Shown here one piece after another: positions 8,886-17,033 of a stretch of DNA of 64,000 bases. The translations under genes and the position numbers were made by a program. This DNA is from Lunatibacter salilacus. Its GTDB lineage: Bacteria > Bacteroidota > Bacteroidia > Cytophagales > Cyclobacteriaceae. The stretch lies in the NCBI RefSeq assembly GCF_009797935.1, contig NZ_VOLC01000003.1, positions 310,001 to 374,000 on the forward strand. The letters run 5' to 3'. Positions within the stretch are counted from its first letter, which is position 1; each line of letters starts with the position of its first letter. Below the pieces are notes generated by a model. That model was not told the DNA's origin. It saw only the letters and a program-made list of their open reading frames with translations, and ran no database searches.

Positions 8886-9350
8886 ATGAAAAGAGTTGTA
8901 TTCCTAGTTGCTCTATTGATGAGTGCAAGTAGACCGGAAGCCTATTGCCAGACAACAAACCCAAATTATGACGCTGAATTAGCAGAGGAGCTTGGGGCGG
9001 ACGATTATGGGATGAAGCCTTATTTGTTGGTCTTGTTGAAGACCGGAGAAAACAAAAGTACCGATCAGGAATTTATCTCCCGTAGCTTTTCGGGTCATAT
9101 GGCAAATATTAATCGGCTGGTAGAAGAAGGAAAGTTGGTTATAGCTGGTCCTCTAGGAAAGAATGAACAGGCTTACCGGGGCATATTTATCCTGACAGAA
9201 ACAGATCATACCCGGGCTCGCATACTTTTGGATAGGGATCCTGCAATTAAGGAGGGGCTTTTGGTTGCTGAACTGTATGACTGGTATGGGTCGGCAGCCT
9301 TGGGAGCCTATTTGAAAGAATCGGACAAAATTTGGAAAATAAAACCCTAG
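8886..9350 (+). CDS. Exported YciI-like protein
   Basis: 154 residues. A signal peptide (MKRVVFLVALLMSASRPEAYCQ) is followed by a YciI-type ferredoxin-like domain: KPYLLVLLKTGENKS, then HMANINRLVEEGKLVIAGPL, then GIFILTETDHTRARILLDRDPAIKEGLLVAELYDW. The H..N/D pair in the helix, the LVIAGPL strand and the DPAIKEG turn are characteristic. Cytoplasmic YciI proteins are often annotated as possible hydrolase-like or ligand-binding; no reaction is established for exported ones. It lies 94 bp after the esterase and could share its transcript. Confidence 0.8.
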   Translation: MKRVVFLVALLMSASRPEAYCQTTNPNYDAELAEELGADDYGMKPYLLVLLKTGENKSTDQEFISRSFSGHMANINRLVEEGKLVIAGPLGKNEQAYRGIFILTETDHTRARILLDRDPAIKEGLLVAELYDWYGSAALGAYLKESDKIWKIKP

Positions 9351-9552
9351 TCAAATAAAAAATCACATTATTCAGGGGTGATAGGTATAAGCTAATTGGG
9401 GATCCTTCTGCTATTGCGGCCCTTTTTACCCGTAGAAATGCTGCTTAATGCCAATCGGACTCAGGTAATACCTTCACAGAGGTTAGCTAAGTGGGCTTGC
9501 GATATAGCGTATATAGGGCAACCCGACACGGCAATTAGACTTTTAAAATATC

Positions 9553-10635
9553 ATGGCAAAAAGAAAATATAAGAGAAAACTGAAAGCCGGACTGGCGCCG
9601 GGCACCCTGGTATTTACCGGCGAGAAAAAAATGGAGCAGGTAGATTTTTCCGTTATGCAGTCGGGGGAGGATTTTTATTATGAGAAGAAGCCTAATTCAG
9701 TAATGGAGGTTATCCAGTTTATTTCGGAAACCCCCAACCCAACTGAGCAAGGGACAAGGTGGGTTAACATTGATGGGCTGCATGACGAAGGAAAGGTCGC
9801 TGAACTCTGTCATCATCTGGAGCTTCATAAACTTACGATGGAGGATATCCTGAGTGTAGGGCAGCGGCCTAAACTGGAGGAGCACGAAAACTACGTACAC
9901 ATTGTGCTAAGGATGTGCATGATTCATCCGAGTGACGGTTCCATAGTTGAGGAACAGTTGAGTTTTGTGTTGCTGGGGAGCCTGTTGGTGACTTTTCAGG
10001 AGAAAACAGGGGACGTTTTTGAGAATGTCCGTACTCGAATAAGGGAAGGTAAGGGGTTGATCCGAAAGCGGGGAGCTGGGTATTTGCTATATGCGTTGAT
10101 GGATGCAGTTGTCGATCATTATTTTGTGGTATTGGAGGTGCTTGGGGAAAGATTAGAAGAGATGGAACTTGAGCTGTTGGATAATCCCGGCAAGGATTCC
10201 CTTGGCCGTCTGCATATGTTAAGGCGCGAAATCATCAGTCTTCGTCGATCGGTGTACCCATTGAGAGAAGTTATCAGCCAGTTTTCCAAAATTGAAGAGC
10301 CTATCATTGAAAAAAACACACAGGTATTTATCCGGGATCTTTACGATCATACGATCCAAGTCATTGAAACGATTGAGGTTTTCCGTGATATGGCTACCGG
10401 TTTGTTGGACTTGTATATGAACAGTGTCTCCAATAAAATGAATGAGATCATGAAAGTCCTGACCATTATCGCCACCATTTTCATTCCGCTTACATTTGTG
10501 GCAGGGGTTTATGGGATGAACTTCAACTATATGCCGGAGCTCACTTGGCGGTATGGATATGTTGGCGTGATGGGATTTATGTTGGTGGCGGGGTTGTTGA
10601 TGCTGGGTTATTTTAAGAGGAAGAGGTGGTTGTGA
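9553..10635 (+). CDS. corA: CorA-type magnesium/cobalt transporter
   Basis: 360 residues, the usual CorA length. It has a large cytoplasmic alpha/beta funnel domain (LEEHENYVHIVLRM, EEQLSFVLLGSLLVTFQE) and a long stalk helix (YLLYALMDAVVDHYFVVLE onward). Two C-terminal transmembrane helices flank the signature GMN at residues 321-323 in FVAGVYGMNFNYMPE, which forms the selectivity filter. The C-terminus is basic (YFKRKRWL), as in the family. Pentameric inner-membrane channel for Mg2+ and possibly Co2+/Ni2+. No Mg-sensing leader is evident in the 200-bp upstream gap. Confidence 0.95.
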   Translation: MAKRKYKRKLKAGLAPGTLVFTGEKKMEQVDFSVMQSGEDFYYEKKPNSVMEVIQFISETPNPTEQGTRWVNIDGLHDEGKVAELCHHLELHKLTMEDILSVGQRPKLEEHENYVHIVLRMCMIHPSDGSIVEEQLSFVLLGSLLVTFQEKTGDVFENVRTRIREGKGLIRKRGAGYLLYALMDAVVDHYFVVLEVLGERLEEMELELLDNPGKDSLGRLHMLRREIISLRRSVYPLREVISQFSKIEEPIIEKNTQVFIRDLYDHTIQVIETIEVFRDMATGLLDLYMNSVSNKMNEIMKVLTIIATIFIPLTFVAGVYGMNFNYMPELTWRYGYVGVMGFMLVAGLLMLGYFKRKRWL

Positions 10636-10650
10636 GCTTTAAATAAAAAA

Positions 10651-10740
10651 TGGTGGAAATATAGCCTACGGCTGGAATATTATAGAAATATGTTTGAAAT
10701 ACGGACTACGAACGAAATATGCACTAATATTAGATATTGA
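10651..10740. repeat. Dispersed GGCC-TA-GGCC/ATATTTC element copy
   Basis: AAATATAGCCTACGGCTGGAATAT is a diverged inverted copy of the TTTCGGCCGTAGGCCATATT motif seen at 15901, 16807, 16885 and 50850. It is followed by GAAATATG and ATTAGATATTGAT pieces, as at 50870. Confidence 0.5.
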
Positions 10741-10789
10741 TAAGTTTTGGATTATGAGTTATCATAGCCCATAACCTATATCAAATTAT

Positions 10790-10902
10790 CCAATAACCCA
10801 GTAACTCAATAACCCAGTAACCAATAACCCAGTAACTCAATAACCCACTAACCAATAACCCACTAACCCAGTAACTCAATAACCCAACAACCAATAAACC
10901 AC
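10790..10902. repeat. Low-complexity tandem repeat of CAATAACCCA-type units
   Basis: About eleven short units alternate between AATAACCCAGTAACT and CAATAACCCACTAAC. The tract abuts the stop codon of the LytTR regulator gene on the minus strand, so it sits in its 3' flank. Units of 10-16 bp without unique spacers rule out a CRISPR array. Confidence 0.8.
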
Positions 10903-10906
10903 TATG

Positions 10907-11590
10907 CTATTGATTTTTAGCGATTTCTGCCACTAGGGGTTCGTAGAACGTGCTGCTGACGGGGATGGATTTGCCGTTTAGGGTTACCTGGTGTCGCTCT
11001 ATTTTTTGGATATGGGAAAGGTTTGCCACAAATGAGCGGTGTGTTTTGACAAAGGTGTTTGGAAGAAGCTTCTCCGTTTCGGAAAGTGTCATTCTACTTA
11101 TTATCTCCTCGTTCGCCATGTGAAAGCTTACATAATTTCCCTTTGCCTCGCAGTACAACAAATCTTCAAAATTGACCTTTACCTGATCATACCCGGTTTT
11201 TATAAACAGGGAACTGTTAGAATCCCGATTTCTCAAGTTATGCCATTCTTGTGCTTTTTGGCAGGCCTGAAGAAACCTCCCCAACGCAAAAGGCTTAAGC
11301 AAATAGTCCATGGCTTCCAATTCAAACCCCTTTACGGCATGCTCGGAATAGGCGGTTGTGAAAATAACCATGGTTTTCTCCGGAATCAGCGTAGCCAGTT
11401 CTATCCCCGAAATATCCGGCATCTTAATATCGAGGAAAATCAGATCAACTGAGTTGGATTTTAAATACTCCAACGCTTTGATGGCATTGGTAAACACGCC
11501 ATTTAAATCCAAAAACGGAACTTTGGAGGCATGGGATTTTACGACCTCCAAGGCCATGGGTTCATCATCAATTGCAATTGCGGTCAGCAT
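10907..11590 (-). CDS. LytTR-family response regulator
   Basis: 227 residues. The N-terminal receiver domain carries the acidic pair (IDDE), phosphoacceptor Asp54 in IFLDIKMPDISG, and the conserved Thr and Lys in FTTAYS and LLKPF. The C-terminal LytTR DNA-binding domain, about residues 130-225, shows FIKTGYDQVKVNFEDLLYCEAKGNYV-type spacing and KTHRSFVANLSHI. It is encoded 27 bp downstream of the histidine kinase on the same strand, so the two form an AlgR/LytR-type pair. Members bind tandem imperfect direct repeats at target promoters. The target here is unknown. Confidence 0.93.
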   Translation of the reverse strand: MLTAIAIDDEPMALEVVKSHASKVPFLDLNGVFTNAIKALEYLKSNSVDLIFLDIKMPDISGIELATLIPEKTMVIFTTAYSEHAVKGFELEAMDYLLKPFALGRFLQACQKAQEWHNLRNRDSNSSLFIKTGYDQVKVNFEDLLYCEAKGNYVSFHMANEEIISRMTLSETEKLLPNTFVKTHRSFVANLSHIQKIERHQVTLNGKSIPVSSTFYEPLVAEIAKNQ

Positions 11591-11617
11591 GATGTTAAGC
11601 GGTAAAAAGGTATTATG

Positions 11618-13024
11618 TTAGAGTTGAATGCTTAAATGTACAAAATACTCGGTATCATTTTCTCTTATTGTGAGCTCATGTTTCCCTGAATAAAGTAACT
11701 TCAACCGCTGCCTTACGTTTTCCAGTCCAATTCCAGATGACTTGTATTCAGGGTCGTTCGAAGTAGTCCGGTGGATGCTGTTTGTGACATCCAGATGCAC
11801 AGACCCGGCCAGGCATCTTAAATGAATATTGACCCAGGATTTTTTTTGCATGCTTATGCCATGTTTGAATGCGTTTTCTATAAATGGAATCAATAACATA
11901 GGAGCAATCTCTCCCGTGCAGGTGGAGTCCGGCTTAATAAAAGTCAATGCAATATTTTCCTGGCCTTTGATGCGCAATTCCTGAAGGTCCACGTAATTGA
12001 TCAGGTAATCTTTTTCGCGTTCTACTGGGATTTTTTCCATAGTATTCTCATGCAGCATAAAGCGCATCATATCTCCCAGCTTTTGAATGCCTGAAGCGGT
12101 TTTATCCGCATTTTCCTGAAGGGCAGCACCGTATAGGGTATTTAGTATGTTAAATAAAAAATGGGGATTAATTTGTGAACGTAGAAAGGAAAGATTCGCT
12201 GAACTTTGGTCAACACGGACAGTAAGTGAGTTAAGTTCACTCAAATAGGCATCATATTTAATGAAAAATAAATTGGAAAAAGGAATGATGATGATGATGG
12301 TGACCAATGCGAAGCCGATACCAACTGTTAGGATTACAATATGAACACCGTATGCAACCACAGCAATTCCTGTGGCGAACAATATTCCTACAGGTAGCGA
12401 CCAAAAATAGAGGCGAGCGGCCTGGTGATTTCCCAAACGCTTGTTTTGGAAAATCAAGTAAAAACTGTATATAATAATAAAGACAACTCCGGGAAGTGCG
12501 ATCGCATAGGAGAATAATATGGCAGGAGATATCAAAAATCGAATTTGAAAGAGGAAAACCAAAACGAAAAGATAAATCATGCCCAGCCTTACTCCATTAT
12601 AGAAAGCATAATCCTTCAGATTAGGAGGGAGTAAAAGCTGATCCATCATATAGACCACGATAAGGTAACCCAAATAGGTTGCGATAGATCCAAAATATAT
12701 GGGTAAAAATACGTAGCCCTGAATGTTTGCCCCATCAGCAAAGGCTGCAATTAAGCCAAAAGACACACCAAAAATTAAAATGGATAGTAATATGGGCTTG
12801 ACCATTTTTTTCTTTTCCGTGTATTGGGGAATCAATCCATAGTGCAAGAAATAGAAGGAAAGAAACAGGATCAGGGGAATAAAAAGCTTGGCAAAATAAA
12901 GAGATAAATCGCGATTGGGAAAGGAGTTTCCTGTGCTGAGTACATTTGAAAGAAGGATGGTAAGGAATACAAATAGCAGGACCCATCGTTCTATTTGTTC
13001 AAAGGATAGCTTTTTACTTTTCAT
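11618..13024 (-). CDS. LytS-type membrane sensor histidine kinase
   Basis: 468 residues. About seven to eight hydrophobic segments span residues 12-255, with no large periplasmic loop, which suggests sensing within the membrane or of a membrane ligand. The His_kinase domain begins LRSQINPHFLFNILNTLYG with phosphoacceptor His288, and is followed by a HATPase region with N-box EIAPMLLIPFIENAFKHG and G-box SSGIGLENVRQRL. This is the LytS/YehU class that pairs with LytTR regulators, and its regulator lies directly downstream. The signal is unknown. Confidence 0.92.
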   Translation of the reverse strand: MKSKKLSFEQIERWVLLFVFLTILLSNVLSTGNSFPNRDLSLYFAKLFIPLILFLSFYFLHYGLIPQYTEKKKMVKPILLSILIFGVSFGLIAAFADGANIQGYVFLPIYFGSIATYLGYLIVVYMMDQLLLPPNLKDYAFYNGVRLGMIYLFVLVFLFQIRFLISPAILFSYAIALPGVVFIIIYSFYLIFQNKRLGNHQAARLYFWSLPVGILFATGIAVVAYGVHIVILTVGIGFALVTIIIIIPFSNLFFIKYDAYLSELNSLTVRVDQSSANLSFLRSQINPHFLFNILNTLYGAALQENADKTASGIQKLGDMMRFMLHENTMEKIPVEREKDYLINYVDLQELRIKGQENIALTFIKPDSTCTGEIAPMLLIPFIENAFKHGISMQKKSWVNIHLRCLAGSVHLDVTNSIHRTTSNDPEYKSSGIGLENVRQRLKLLYSGKHELTIRENDTEYFVHLSIQL

Positions 13025-13592
13025 TGGTTTTGATTATGGAGTATACGGTGATGTTGGAAGATGGGAAATGTACATGTTGCACTATCGGGAGTATTGTTAG
13101 GGGGTTCACTTGTGCGGCACATCCCAGCAATTGCGTCAATCTTTAAATACTGAGTTACTTCCTCTATTTTTTGGTAATCTTTTATCCAAGAGATCAATCC
13201 AAGGACGATGATCAATTTGATATAAGGTAATCTCAGATCCACAAGTTGTCTGGATGTGTTTTTCATACAGCAACTTTACGCTGAAAGCTATACTTTCCCA
13301 ACAAAGTGGGACGAATGCCCTTGTTTATGGGGTAGAAAGTATCCGTTGTTGATTTTAGGTCAATAGGGTGTGAATGGGAAAATTTCATGAATTCCCTTTA
13401 GCCAAGAGAGCGTGTTTCCTAGAATGGTTCGGTGGGCACTTCATATTGGATGGGAGAGATTGTGTTTTCTTCGACAAATTCACCAATTTTCCGCATAATA
13501 GTTGTGAAAAAAATGGATTTACATCCAAATATTAAATAGTATTACAGAGTAAAGGTATATTGATACCTAAAATAAACCCAAACCTTTCAGAT
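13025..13592. other. Intergenic region between the kinase and the GntP permease gene
   Basis: About 570 bp between divergent genes. An 81-codon frame on the minus strand (13021-13266) overlaps the kinase start by an ATGA, but its sequence (short hydrophobic patch, then Pro/His-rich tail) matches nothing I know. An inverted repeat, ATACTTTC at 13290-13297 and GAAAGTAT at 13335-13342, encloses the smaller stem GGGACGAATGCCC. This could be a structured leader or operator. Promoters of both divergent genes must lie here. Confidence 0.45.
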
Positions 13593-14924
13593 ATGTTCGT
13601 TTTTCTTACGGTCCTCATTGCGCTTGCGCTGATTCTGACAGCTATCATTAAATTTAACATACATCCATTTATTGCCCTTTTTGTTGGCGCAATTATATAT
13701 GGGTTGATTGCCGGGATGTCCACTGACCTTATCGTCAAATCAATTTCCGATGGTTTTGGAGGCGTTTTGGGTCGAATTGGCTTGTTGATATTGTTTGGCG
13801 TGATCATCGGGACATTTTTGGAAAAAACCGGCGGAGCATTTGTCATTGCGCAAAAAGTTTTGGCGTGGATTGGGAAGAAATTTGTCATGCTGGGCATGAT
13901 GATCACGGGGTATATCCTATCGATCCCTGTGTTTGGCGACAGTGCCTTTATTATGCTTAATCCAATCAATAAGTCCCTGTCACATAAGGGGAAGTTGCCG
14001 TTTTTAGCAACGACCGTGGCATTGACCTTAGGGATTACGGCAACCCATTCACTAGTTCCCCCTACTCCAGGACCCATTGCCGCAGCCGGCATTCTGGGAG
14101 CAGACCTTGGGATGATTATTTTTTGGGGCTTGATTATCAGTGCGGTTGGGTTAATCCCCTGTTATTTCTATTGTAAGTATTTTCTTTCAAAGATACCTTT
14201 AGAACCGGAATTTGCTGAAATTGAGGCGGTGGGAAAAGTCAAGAAGTATCCTTCGCTCGGAAAATCATTTATGCCTGTCATCATCCCCTTGGTCCTGATT
14301 GTCTTGGCTTCCATTGCTGCTTATCCCACACAACCCTTTGGTTCGGGTAATTTTTTTACGGTATTTATTCTATTCGTAGGAAACCCCATCATTGCCTTGT
14401 TGATAGGTGTGTTCTTGTCTTTTTCCCTGCCGGAAAAATTTGATGTTAAATTACTGTCTTCCACCGGCTGGTTTGGGGAGGCACTGCTTATTGCCGCACC
14501 GGTTATATTAATTACCGGTGCCGGGGGAGTTTTTGGAAAAATGCTTGAAAATTCCGGAATAGCGGATCATGTAAGTGCAACGCTTTTGGCAGGGAATTAT
14601 AGTTTGCTATTACCGTTTTTAATGGGTTTTGCGTTGAAAACTGCACAAGGATCATCCACAGTGGCCTTGGTGACTACGGCATCCATCATGGTGCCGCTGA
14701 TGGCTACCTTAGGACTTGACACGGAAACGCTTAAGGTGTTGACAGTGCTATCCATAGGAGCGGGAGCCATTGCGGTTTCCCATGCCAATGACAGTTTCTT
14801 TTGGGCCATGACACAGTTGACAAACATGGAAATCAAAAAGGGGTACCTTTCCCACAGTATAGGAACTGTAATTCTATCTTTTACGGCCATGGGATTGATT
14901 TTATTGATTGCGGCATTTTCCTGA
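13593..14924 (+). CDS. GntP-family permease (gluconate/organic acid:H+ symporter)
   Basis: 443 residues from the ATG at 13593; a TTG at 13560 would add 11 residues. The ATG start places the first transmembrane helix ([18 protein letters not shown]) at the N-terminus, as in GntP proteins. About 12-14 hydrophobic segments are visible. Family signatures include [36 protein letters not shown] and the late [13 protein letters not shown]. These inner-membrane carriers import gluconate or related hydroxy/keto acids with protons. The substrate is not fixed by context, because the next gene is the unrelated YjdM. Confidence 0.92.
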   Translation: MFVFLTVLIALALILTAIIKFNIHPFIALFVGAIIYGLIAGMSTDLIVKSISDGFGGVLGRIGLLILFGVIIGTFLEKTGGAFVIAQKVLAWIGKKFVMLGMMITGYILSIPVFGDSAFIMLNPINKSLSHKGKLPFLATTVALTLGITATHSLVPPTPGPIAAAGILGADLGMIIFWGLIISAVGLIPCYFYCKYFLSKIPLEPEFAEIEAVGKVKKYPSLGKSFMPVIIPLVLIVLASIAAYPTQPFGSGNFFTVFILFVGNPIIALLIGVFLSFSLPEKFDVKLLSSTGWFGEALLIAAPVILITGAGGVFGKMLENSGIADHVSATLLAGNYSLLLPFLMGFALKTAQGSSTVALVTTASIMVPLMATLGLDTETLKVLTVLSIGAGAIAVSHANDSFFWAMTQLTNMEIKKGYLSHSIGTVILSFTAMGLILLIAAFS

Positions 14925-14959
14925 ACTCGGATATCGGTAGGAATGATTACCTTTGCGAC

Positions 14960-15301
14960 ATGGAAAACATACCCCCTTGTCCTGCCTGCCAATCTCTTTA
15001 TGCGTATGCGATGGATAAAAAACTGATCTGTCCAGAATGTGCGCATGAATGGGAGGCAACTGCGGAAGAAGAATCTCAGGAAAGCGGTTTGGTTATTCTG
15101 GACGCCTATGGTACGCCGTTGGCCAATGGGGATTCTGTTGTGGTAATCAAAAACCTACCTGTAAAGGGCTCGCCGAAGCCTATCAAGGGAGGAACAAAAG
15201 TAAAGAACATCCGCCTTGTTGAGGGAGATCACAATATCGACTGTAAAATAGACGGATTTGGTTCCATGGCCCTTAAGTCGGAATTTGTCAAAAAAGCGTA
15301 G
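14960..15301 (+). CDS. yjdM: YjdM (PhnA) family zinc-ribbon protein
   Basis: 113 residues from the ATG at 14960, close to the 111 residues of E. coli YjdM. The start gives the canonical N-terminus, a zinc ribbon with CPAC at residues 7-10 and CPEC near 24-27 followed by HEW. The SH3-like C-terminal domain has [19 protein letters not shown] and [22 protein letters not shown] with a terminal LKSEFVKK. The old name PhnA does not imply phosphonoacetate hydrolysis, and the role is unclear. Earlier in-frame ATGs overlap the GntP coding region and are not used. Confidence 0.93.
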   Translation: MENIPPCPACQSLYAYAMDKKLICPECAHEWEATAEEESQESGLVILDAYGTPLANGDSVVVIKNLPVKGSPKPIKGGTKVKNIRLVEGDHNIDCKIDGFGSMALKSEFVKKA

Positions 15302-15438
15302 ACGGATGTGCCTAGTTGATGGAAATAGACCAAGGGCTAACATTGACTTAAACTTCCATTTTTTAATGACATCTTTCTCGAATAGATAAACTTAGTTTAT
15401 TTTATCAACGAATAAATGTTGATTTAATAAATAAAAAA

Positions 15439-15750
15439 ATACGCCTTAACTGCCATAGCTTCTACAGCTTTAAATACGGCACCCTCTTAGTTGAAGACTT
15501 GGTTGCGGAGGCAAAGAAGTACAAGCTGGATGCCCTTACGCTGACTCACATTAATTGTACTTCGGCTGTCTTTCCCTTTATCCAAGAAGCACAGAAAAAC
15601 GCGATACACCCCGTAATTGGCATTGATTTCCGCAATGGTACACGACGTCAATATATCGGTCTGGCCAGAAATCAGGATGGAATTCACGAAGGTTTGGCAT
15701 CAGATTGAGAGTTTTGGCTATTCCTATGCCAAAGGACATTCGGCTTCTAC
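15439..15750 (+). pseudogene. Remnant of a DNA polymerase III alpha subunit gene (dnaE/dnaE2-type)
   Basis: From 15448 the frame reads NCHSFYSFKYGTLLVEDLV, then LDALTLTHINCTSAVFPF and PVIGIDFRNGTRRQYIGLARN. This is the PHP-domain N-terminus of a short DnaE of the Bacteroidota/DnaE2 kind. Intact relatives begin M-Y-L-N-C-H; here the codons are ATA CGC CTT AAC, so the start is destroyed. Near 15677-15690 the sequence switches frame into KVWHQIESFGYSYAKGHSAS, a motif from far downstream in DnaE (about 600-700 residues later in relatives). Everything between, including the catalytic palm, is gone, and homology stops at about 15750. An ImuA/ImuB-type partner is not visible nearby. Confidence 0.85.
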
Positions 15751-15900
15751 AGCATTGAGGCAAGCACCTGCGAGCGTATGGGATATTGGAATGCGGATGA
15801 GTAAAGCAAATCAGCCATTTTCCTATGCAATATAGCTCAGGACCTCCGCTACGCTCCGATTTCAGGCATCCTAATATCAGAAAATATCCAATCAGCCCTA

Positions 15901-15950
15901 TTTCGGCCGTAGGCCATATTTCTACTGTATTTCCACTATATTTCCACCAA
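15901..15950. repeat. GGCCGTAGGCCATATTTC element copy
   Basis: TTTCGGCCGTAGGCCATATT followed by TATTTCCAC units. It is one of five copies of this motif in the window (also 10651, 16807, 16885 and 50850, some inverted). It lies between the dnaE remnant and the methyltransferase 3' end. Confidence 0.6.
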
Positions 15951-15996
15951 TTCTAGTCTGTCCGATGGGCAAGTTTCTAGCCTCGACGCGTTATCT

Positions 15997-16623
15997 CTAA
16001 ATCGATTTCGCACCCACAAACCTGACCACCGATCCCGTTCCATTGTGATACCTTCCCTCATTAAGCTCAATTACCCTTTCTTCCAACACTTGAACATCAT
16101 AGTTTTTGAAATCAGCATGCACCTCCTCCGGTGAAAAAAGGGTTTCCAAATCTGCGGGTCCACCTACTTTTTCGTTTAGCTTTCTATATTCCAGGTGATT
16201 TTTCCCAAACCCTTCAAGTATTACCAGTCCGCCCGGCCTCAAAAGTGTATGTAAATACCTATGGTACTCCGACCGGACAGCAGGCGGAAAGTGGGCATAA
16301 ATAAGTCCTAAAACATCAAATTGTTCTTCCCCAAATAGCAATTCAGGCAAGTTTCCCACGCGGTAGTCAATCACAACATCCTTTTCAAAAGCAAGTTCAA
16401 GTGCTTTGGCTTTTCCAATCTCGCTGATGTCGAAGGCAGAGACAGTCCAGCCTTGTGTTGCGGCGTAGACCGCATTACGGCCTTCCCCCTCCGCTCCCAT
16501 AAGCAATCGGCCCACAGGAAGTTTTGCAAGTTGCTCTTTAAAAAAAAGGTTGGGTTCTTTGCCATAGGCATAGGTTTCTTCACTATATCGGGCATTCCAC
16601 ATGCCTGCCGTTTTATCCGTCAT
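15997..16623 (-). CDS. SAM-dependent methyltransferase (class I, TehB-like)
   Basis: 208 residues. The N-terminus MWNARYSEETYAYGKEPNLF is typical of the TehB/UbiE-like small-molecule methyltransferases. The SAM-binding motif I is degenerate but recognisable (RLLMGAEGEGRNAVYAA), motif II is SAFDISEIGKAKA, and the later strands are FDVLGLIYAHFP and LRPGGLVILEGFGKN. There is no membrane or signal segment. The substrate is unknown; relatives methylate thiols, tellurite/selenite or other small acceptors. The gene is isolated between repeat-rich intergenic regions. Confidence 0.85.
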   Translation of the reverse strand: MTDKTAGMWNARYSEETYAYGKEPNLFFKEQLAKLPVGRLLMGAEGEGRNAVYAATQGWTVSAFDISEIGKAKALELAFEKDVVIDYRVGNLPELLFGEEQFDVLGLIYAHFPPAVRSEYHRYLHTLLRPGGLVILEGFGKNHLEYRKLNEKVGGPADLETLFSPEEVHADFKNYDVQVLEERVIELNEGRYHNGTGSVVRFVGAKSI

Positions 16624-16713
16624 ATTTAGGCTAATTAGTTTTTCTAATCAACTTCGGCGGTATGCGGATTAGTTCCCCCGACTTGAATAGCCTGTAACCC
16701 CACCGATGCCAAA

Positions 16714-16762
16714 ACCAAATAACCCATTAACCAAATAACCCATTAACCTTAATAACCCAACA
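16714..16762. repeat. AATAACCCATTAACC low-complexity tract
   Basis: Four units of the AAATAACCCATTAACC type, the same family as 10790-10902 and 20371-20452. Confidence 0.65.
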
Positions 16763-16803
16763 ACTATAAACTATCCACCAGACCTCCGCACCAATTTCCA
16801 CCC

Positions 16804-16902
16804 TAATTCGGCCGTAGGCCATATTTCAACCCTATTTCAACTAATCGTATCCGCAAATATCAATCATTCAGGAATATCTAATATATCGGCCGTAGGCCAT
16901 AC
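16804..16902. repeat. Two GGCCGTAGGCCAT element copies
   Basis: Copies at 16807-16827 and 16885-16902 in the same orientation as 15901. They are separated by TATTTCAACC and ATATC-rich text, and a CATGCCGGCAGG hairpin-like piece follows at 16908. Confidence 0.6.
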
Positions 16903-17033
16903 CTCCATGCCGGCAGGTATCAAGCATATTTCTATTATATTTCATTTATTATCAATGTAACATTTATCACTTCTTATTCCATCAGTTAGCCCCATTTTTG
17001 TATGGAATTTGGTTACTTGTAAGATAATTTGAA

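Larger units (their letters stand above)
16624..17033. other. Repeat-rich intergenic region between divergent genes
   Basis: 410 bp between the methyltransferase (minus) and SulP (plus) genes. It holds an AACCCATTAACC tract at 16714-16762, two GGCCGTAGGCCAT copies at 16807 and 16885, and ATATC-rich text at 16856-16882. The 90 bp directly before 17034 are AT-rich and free of repeats, and probably hold the SulP promoter. Confidence 0.6.

Noticed and set aside
9351-9552. tRNA or small RNA gene in the gap before corA
   Set aside because: No T-loop (GGTTCGAATCC-like) or cloverleaf pairing was found here or elsewhere in the window.
10790-10902. Possible CRISPR array
   Set aside because: Units are 10-16 bp with no unique spacers, and no cas genes are present.
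13021-13266. 81-codon minus-strand frame overlapping the LytS-type kinase start
   Set aside because: Composition after the first 35 residues is not protein-like and no family is recognised; kept only as part of the intergenic description.
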